Assembly: GCA_002709185.1 (NCBI GenBank)
Contig: PAQB01000006.1
Coordinates: forward strand, 4,999-15,704
Source of the DNA: Flavobacteriaceae bacterium
Lineage (GTDB): Bacteria > Bacteroidota > Bacteroidia > Flavobacteriales > Flavobacteriaceae
DNA: 10,706 nucleotides
Reading direction: 5' to 3'
Below are positions 7,135-10,706 of the stretch, piece after piece. How positions within the stretch are numbered: position 1 is the stretch's first letter; the number at the start of each line of letters is the position of its first letter. The notes below the pieces were generated by a model. That model did no database searches. It worked only from the letters and a program-made list of their open reading frames with translations, and was not told where the DNA came from. The translations under genes and the position numbers were made by a program.

Positions 7135-9546
7135 TTACCTCAACTTGGGGTAGTCCGTAGGATTAGACTCATGTAAAATACCATATGCTTTTTCAAAAAT
7201 ATCGTTTTTAGAAGGCTTACTAAAGTAATCACCGTCAGAGCCATAAGCAGGTCGGTGTGCTTGTGCAGTAAGCAGTTGAGGGGCACTGTCAAAATTCTCG
7301 TAGCCCCCCTTTTGTTTTAGTATCTCTGTCAAAATATAGGCAGAGGCACCTCCAGGCACATCCTCATCAACGATAAGTAGTCGGTTTGTTTTTTGAACAC
7401 TTTTTAAAATATCTTGGTTTCTATCAAATGGAATTAAGGACTGAACGTCAATTACCTCTACATCAATGTCAACTTCTAAAAGTTCACGTGCAGCTTGTTC
7501 TGCCAAACGCAATGTTGAACCATATGAAACCAAGGTTAAATCCCTTCCTGCTTTGACAATTTCAACAATGCCAATGGGTGTTTTAAATTCCCCCATATTA
7601 TCGGGTTTCTTTTCTTTTAAGCGATATCCATTCAAGCATTCCACCACTAAAGCAGTTTGGTCACTTTCCAAAAGAGTATTGTAAAACCCCGCAGCCTTGG
7701 TCATATTTCTAGGGACTAGTACATGAACTCCTCTTATAAGATTTAAAATACCCCCCATTTGAGAACCAGAATGCCAAATTCCTTCTAACCTGTGACCACG
7801 TGTACGTATGATCATCGGCGCTTTTTGTTTTCCCAATGTTCTGTAATGTAAGGTGGCCAAATCATCACTAATAATTTGTAGAGCGTACATCAAATAATCC
7901 AAATATTGAATTTCTGCAATGGGGCGAAGACCTCGCATAGCCATTCCAATCCCTTGTCCAATAATGGTTGCCTCTCGTATGCCTGCGTCGGCAATTCGAG
8001 TGCTACCATATTTTTCTTGCAGTCCTTCCAAACCTTGATTGACATCTCCAATGGCGCCAGAGTCTTGTCCAAAGATTAGTGCTTCTGGATATTTTGAAAA
8101 GATTTGATTAAAATTATCCCTAATTATGATGCGACCGTCAACAAACTCTGAGGGGTCAGAGTATGTTGGCGGTAAGGTTTTAATATTTTCTGCACGTTGG
8201 TCAGATTCACTGTATAGAAGCGTACTAAATTTTGATTGTCCCAAATTAGTGTAATCATTGATCCAATGGATTAATTGAGCTTTTTCACTGGTATTGTCGT
8301 GAATTAAGTACTTTAGAACATCTCTGGAAACACCAAGAATATCTTTTTTTATGGGTTCCTTTATCGCTTCTAATTTCGCGATTTCTTTATCTACAAATGA
8401 TTTTTGAGAAGAAACTTTTGCTGCAGCATGCATCAAAGCGATTACAGCACGGGCATCTGTTTTTATCGGATTGATGAAATCATTCCAAGCTTTGATTTTG
8501 CCTGCTTTTACCTCTAATTTTATATTTTTTTCAAGATTAAAGAGTTCATCTTCACTTGCAATATTGCTATTGATTATCCATTCCCTGAACTTTAAATTAC
8601 AATCATTATTTTTTTCCCACTGCAGACGTTCTGTATTTTTGTAACGTTCATGGGATCCAGAAGTTGAATGTCCTTGGGGTTGCGTTAGCTCTTCAACATG
8701 TATCAAAACCGGAACGTGCTCAAGTCGCGCAATCTGACCGGCTTTTTCATAACAGTTTATGAGCGCGGGGTAGTCCCATCCTTTGACATTTAAAATTTCA
8801 TAACCAGCATCTTCATCATCGCGTTGAAAACCACTTAAGACTTTAGAAATATTTTCTTTTGTTGTTTGGTGTTTGGCATGGACTGAAATCCCATAATCGT
8901 CGTCCCATACACTAATTACCATTGGTACTTGTAGTACACCAGCAGCATTGATCGTTTCAAAGAAAATACCTTCACTTGTACTGGCGTTTCCAATAGTACC
9001 CCAAGCAACTTCGCTGCCTTCACTGGAGAATTTTGAAGCATCAAAGCCATCTAGATTTTTATAAACTTTTGAAGCTTGCGCTAAACCTAGAAGCCGGGGC
9101 ATTTGTGCGGCTGTAGGGGAGATATCTGAACTTGAATTCTTTTGTTTAGTTAAATCTTTCCACTTGAAATTTTCATCCAAGGAATGCGTTACAAAATGCC
9201 CTCCCATCTGTCGACCTGCACTCATAGGGTCGAAATTGATATCCGTATGGGCGTATAGGCCAGCAAAAAATTGTTCTATACTCAATTCTCCAATGGCCAT
9301 CATAAACGTCTGATCTCTGTAATATCCTGATCTGAAATCACCATTTTTAAAAGTTTTGGCCCAAGCGATTTGAGGAAGCTCTTTGCCACCACCAAAAATT
9401 CCGAATTTTGCTTTACCAGTGAGGACTTCACGTCTACCAAGAAGGCTGCATTCTCGACTGGTAACCGCAATTTTATAGTCGTTAAGAATTTCAACTTTGA
9501 ATTCTTCAAAAGTGATATTTTCAGCTAAACTACCTTTGGCAGTCAT
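7135..9546 (-). CDS. Fused alpha-beta E1 subunit of a branched-chain-type 2-oxoacid dehydrogenase (thiamine diphosphate)
   Basis: The product is about 803 residues from ATG 9546 (824 from ATG 9609). It carries an E1-alpha domain fused to an E1-beta domain, the form common in Bacteroidota. It would decarboxylate a 2-oxoacid, probably branched-chain, and pass the acyl group to an E2 lipoyl partner encoded elsewhere. Residue numbers are for the 824 form. The alpha half has the cofactor motif GNASTSEG (207-214) to DDDYGIS (236-242), and the loop GHSTSGSHERY (313-323) resembles the phosphorylation loop of mammalian BCKDH E1-alpha. A linker spans about 400-480. The beta half has IREATIIGQGIGMAM (544-558) with the likely catalytic E546, GIWHSGSQMGG with H613, and DEDVPGGASAYI near 748-759. 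The metal-ligand positions differ from the classic GDG...NN motif (see findings). The start at 9546 is preferred because a strong promoter lies inside the longer frame and the family N-terminus aligns there. The exact substrate is uncertain. Confidence 0.9.
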   Translation of the reverse strand: MTAKGSLAENITFEEFKVEILNDYKIAVTSRECSLLGRREVLTGKAKFGIFGGGKELPQIAWAKTFKNGDFRSGYYRDQTFMMAIGELSIEQFFAGLYAHTDINFDPMSAGRQMGGHFVTHSLDENFKWKDLTKQKNSSSDISPTAAQMPRLLGLAQASKVYKNLDGFDASKFSSEGSEVAWGTIGNASTSEGIFFETINAAGVLQVPMVISVWDDDYGISVHAKHQTTKENISKVLSGFQRDDEDAGYEILNVKGWDYPALINCYEKAGQIARLEHVPVLIHVEELTQPQGHSTSGSHERYKNTERLQWEKNNDCNLKFREWIINSNIASEDELFNLEKNIKLEVKAGKIKAWNDFINPIKTDARAVIALMHAAAKVSSQKSFVDKEIAKLEAIKEPIKKDILGVSRDVLKYLIHDNTSEKAQLIHWINDYTNLGQSKFSTLLYSESDQRAENIKTLPPTYSDPSEFVDGRIIIRDNFNQIFSKYPEALIFGQDSGAIGDVNQGLEGLQEKYGSTRIADAGIREATIIGQGIGMAMRGLRPIAEIQYLDYLMYALQIISDDLATLHYRTLGKQKAPMIIRTRGHRLEGIWHSGSQMGGILNLIRGVHVLVPRNMTKAAGFYNTLLESDQTALVVECLNGYRLKEKKPDNMGEFKTPIGIVEIVKAGRDLTLVSYGSTLRLAEQAARELLEVDIDVEVIDVQSLIPFDRNQDILKSVQKTNRLLIVDEDVPGGASAYILTEILKQKGGYENFDSAPQLLTAQAHRPAYGSDGDYFSKPSKNDIFEKAYGILHESNPTDYPKLR

Positions 9547-9563
9547 TTGATTAAATTTTTTTG

Positions 9564-9594
9564 CAAAGATAGGGATTAAAAGCCGCTTGGACAA
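9564..9594 (-). promoter_or_regulatory. Bacteroidetes-type promoter for the E1 dehydrogenase gene
   Basis: Minus-strand TTG (9594-9592), a 20-base spacer, then TATCTTTG (9571-9564). This matches the flavobacterial consensus TTG-N17-23-TAnnTTTG with no mismatch. Transcription would begin near 9556-9560, just before an A-rich stretch and the ATG at 9546. It would lie downstream of the alternative start at 9609, so it supports the shorter protein. Confidence 0.7.
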
Positions 9595-9658
9595 CGCCAT
9601 TGAGAGCACGTTGAATTAACTATTGCTGAAAAAATATAAATTCACTTTTATTTTTCTC

Positions 9659-10706
9659 TCAAAACCATTTTCGGGTAAACAAGCCAGCAAGTTTTGAAAT
9701 ATCAGTTGTAATAACAAAACGAATTTTTTCCGAATAGTTGGCTTGGCTTATTTCCCATCCAAGATTGGAATACACTGGAAAGTACAATTCAAAATAATCG
9801 ATAATCAAATCCATTCTGATTCCAGAGTCGTAACCAAAAAACGGTTTATTGCCTTTATTTTTGATAAAACCAACATCGCTGTAAGCTTGAATATAACGCC
9901 AAATGGAAGCGCTTGCATTTAATGTTGTAATCCATTGGTTTGCATAAGCAGGATTTAGTTTTGACTTAAAACCACCTTCAGCCACCAACAGTTGTTGTGC
10001 TAATATTCCGGAGTCTTCGGATTGGCCTAAGTAATTGTATTCGAATAGATAGTTTTCAGGACGGTCTAATGCATAATTAAAATTTGTTTCAGTCTCTAGA
10101 AGCGTATTGTATAAAAAGGCACCAGCAAATATCCTTAAGTTATAATGTCTATCCTTGGGAGTACGTTTTCTGACCTCGTAATTCAAATTGATTTTTCCAA
10201 AATTCTCTGAAAATTGTAGGCCGATATACCATTTTTTAAAATCCGCAATATTATTATCTAAACTAAGGTATCTGACATTAAATACTTGATAGGGTGGTAT
10301 GGTATTGTCATCTAAAGGATTTCTGGATTCGTCTTTCTGGATATTGATGTAACGCAATTGTAAACGTTTCAGTGAATTGGAACGTAAATTATTTTGTGGT
10401 CGAAATGTGAATTGGGCAAAGGGTTGAATTTTTGTAATAAAAGCCCCATAGTCAAAACTCGCCCGGTCAATAGTTAGACCAAGCATTGTTTTAAATAATT
10501 CGCTGTCCTCATGAAATTTATTAAAAAGAACTTTTGCACTTCCTGTAATGGTTTTTGATTTTAACCCATAGGTGGGAGCAATTGCAAATATTACAGGCTT
10601 TGCAAGAATGCCCCGGTTGTTAAAGTTGAGACCCAATTTAACACCATCATAAATATTTTGAAACTCAGTAAGTGGCATGATGTTTAACTGGTAGTTATTT
10701 GGGTTT
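9659..10706 (-). CDS. C-terminal part of a large outer-membrane beta-strand protein, possibly a metallopeptidase-related protein (cut by window edge)
   Basis: The reading frame is open to the window end, so the ATG at 10678 is an internal methionine and not a start: the codons before it read NPNNYQLNI in frame. The visible 348 residues are rich in alternating aromatic strands (for example VKLGLNFNNRG, FQLRYI-like runs, WYIGLQFSENFGKINLNYEV, IRMDLIIDYFELYFPVYSNL) with polar turns. The chain ends in KWF, a C-terminal aromatic residue. This is the pattern of an outer-membrane beta-barrel or a barrel-like domain. I have a weak recollection of similar C-terminal regions in large Bacteroidota M1-like (gluzincin) metalloproteins, but the catalytic part would lie outside the window and nothing here proves it. 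The E1 gene lies downstream with its own promoter, so the two need not be functionally related. Confidence 0.7.
   Translation of the reverse strand, partial: NPNNYQLNIMPLTEFQNIYDGVKLGLNFNNRGILAKPVIFAIAPTYGLKSKTITGSAKVLFNKFHEDSELFKTMLGLTIDRASFDYGAFITKIQPFAQFTFRPQNNLRSNSLKRLQLRYINIQKDESRNPLDDNTIPPYQVFNVRYLSLDNNIADFKKWYIGLQFSENFGKINLNYEVRKRTPKDRHYNLRIFAGAFLYNTLLETETNFNYALDRPENYLFEYNYLGQSEDSGILAQQLLVAEGGFKSKLNPAYANQWITTLNASASIWRYIQAYSDVGFIKNKGNKPFFGYDSGIRMDLIIDYFELYFPVYSNLGWEISQANYSEKIRFVITTDISKLAGLFTRKWF

Noticed and set aside
10676..10678. ATG at 10678 as the start of the last gene
   Set aside because: The frame stays open through the window edge, and the protein lacks a signal peptide there although it looks like an outer-membrane protein, so this is an internal methionine.
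1..10706. CRISPR arrays, insertion sequences, tRNA or other RNA genes, phage or defence genes
   Set aside because: No repeat-spacer pattern, transposase, terminal repeats, cloverleaf or defence-type domain could be seen; nearly all the sequence is accounted for by housekeeping genes on one strand.

Overview
The window looks like chromosomal DNA from a member of the Bacteroidota, most likely Flavobacteriia. The grounds are AT-rich spacers, an almost complete lack of Shine-Dalgarno sequences before start codons, one very good Bacteroidetes-type promoter (TTG-N20-TATCTTTG), and gene content typical of that group: a fused E1 alpha/beta 2-oxoacid dehydrogenase, and ftsK, lolA and an LptF/LptG permease in a row. 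No species can be named from sequence alone.

All genes are on the minus strand, so transcription runs from high to low coordinates. In that order they are: (1) the C-terminal end of a large outer-membrane-type beta-strand protein, cut by the window edge (9659-10706); (2) a fused E1 alpha-beta thiamine-diphosphate dehydrogenase of the branched-chain type (7135-9546, or up to 9609); (3) an NhaC-family Na+/H+ antiporter (5576-7045); (4) a bifunctional catalase-peroxidase, KatG (3352-5475); (5) the DNA translocase FtsK (864-3224); (6) the lipoprotein carrier LolA (224-880), whose start overlaps the ftsK end; (7) the first 71 codons of an LptF/LptG-type permease (1-215), cut by the window edge.

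The genes fall into functional blocks. ftsK, lolA and the permease are tightly packed (an overlap, then an 8-base gap) and look like one envelope and cell-division operon: chromosome segregation at the septum, lipoprotein transport to the outer membrane, and LPS export. katG appears to be its own unit: a perfect 20-bp-arm AT-rich inverted repeat lies upstream at the nhaC end, and a good hairpin terminator lies downstream. The E1 gene has its own promoter, and nhaC follows it closely enough to be co-transcribed.

I found no mobile element, CRISPR array, RNA gene, phage gene or obvious new multi-gene system. This is an ordinary core-genome stretch. The points most worth a second look are the swapped metal-ligand residues in the E1 cofactor motif, the promoter that moves the E1 start to codon 22 of the longest reading frame, and the large palindrome between nhaC and katG.
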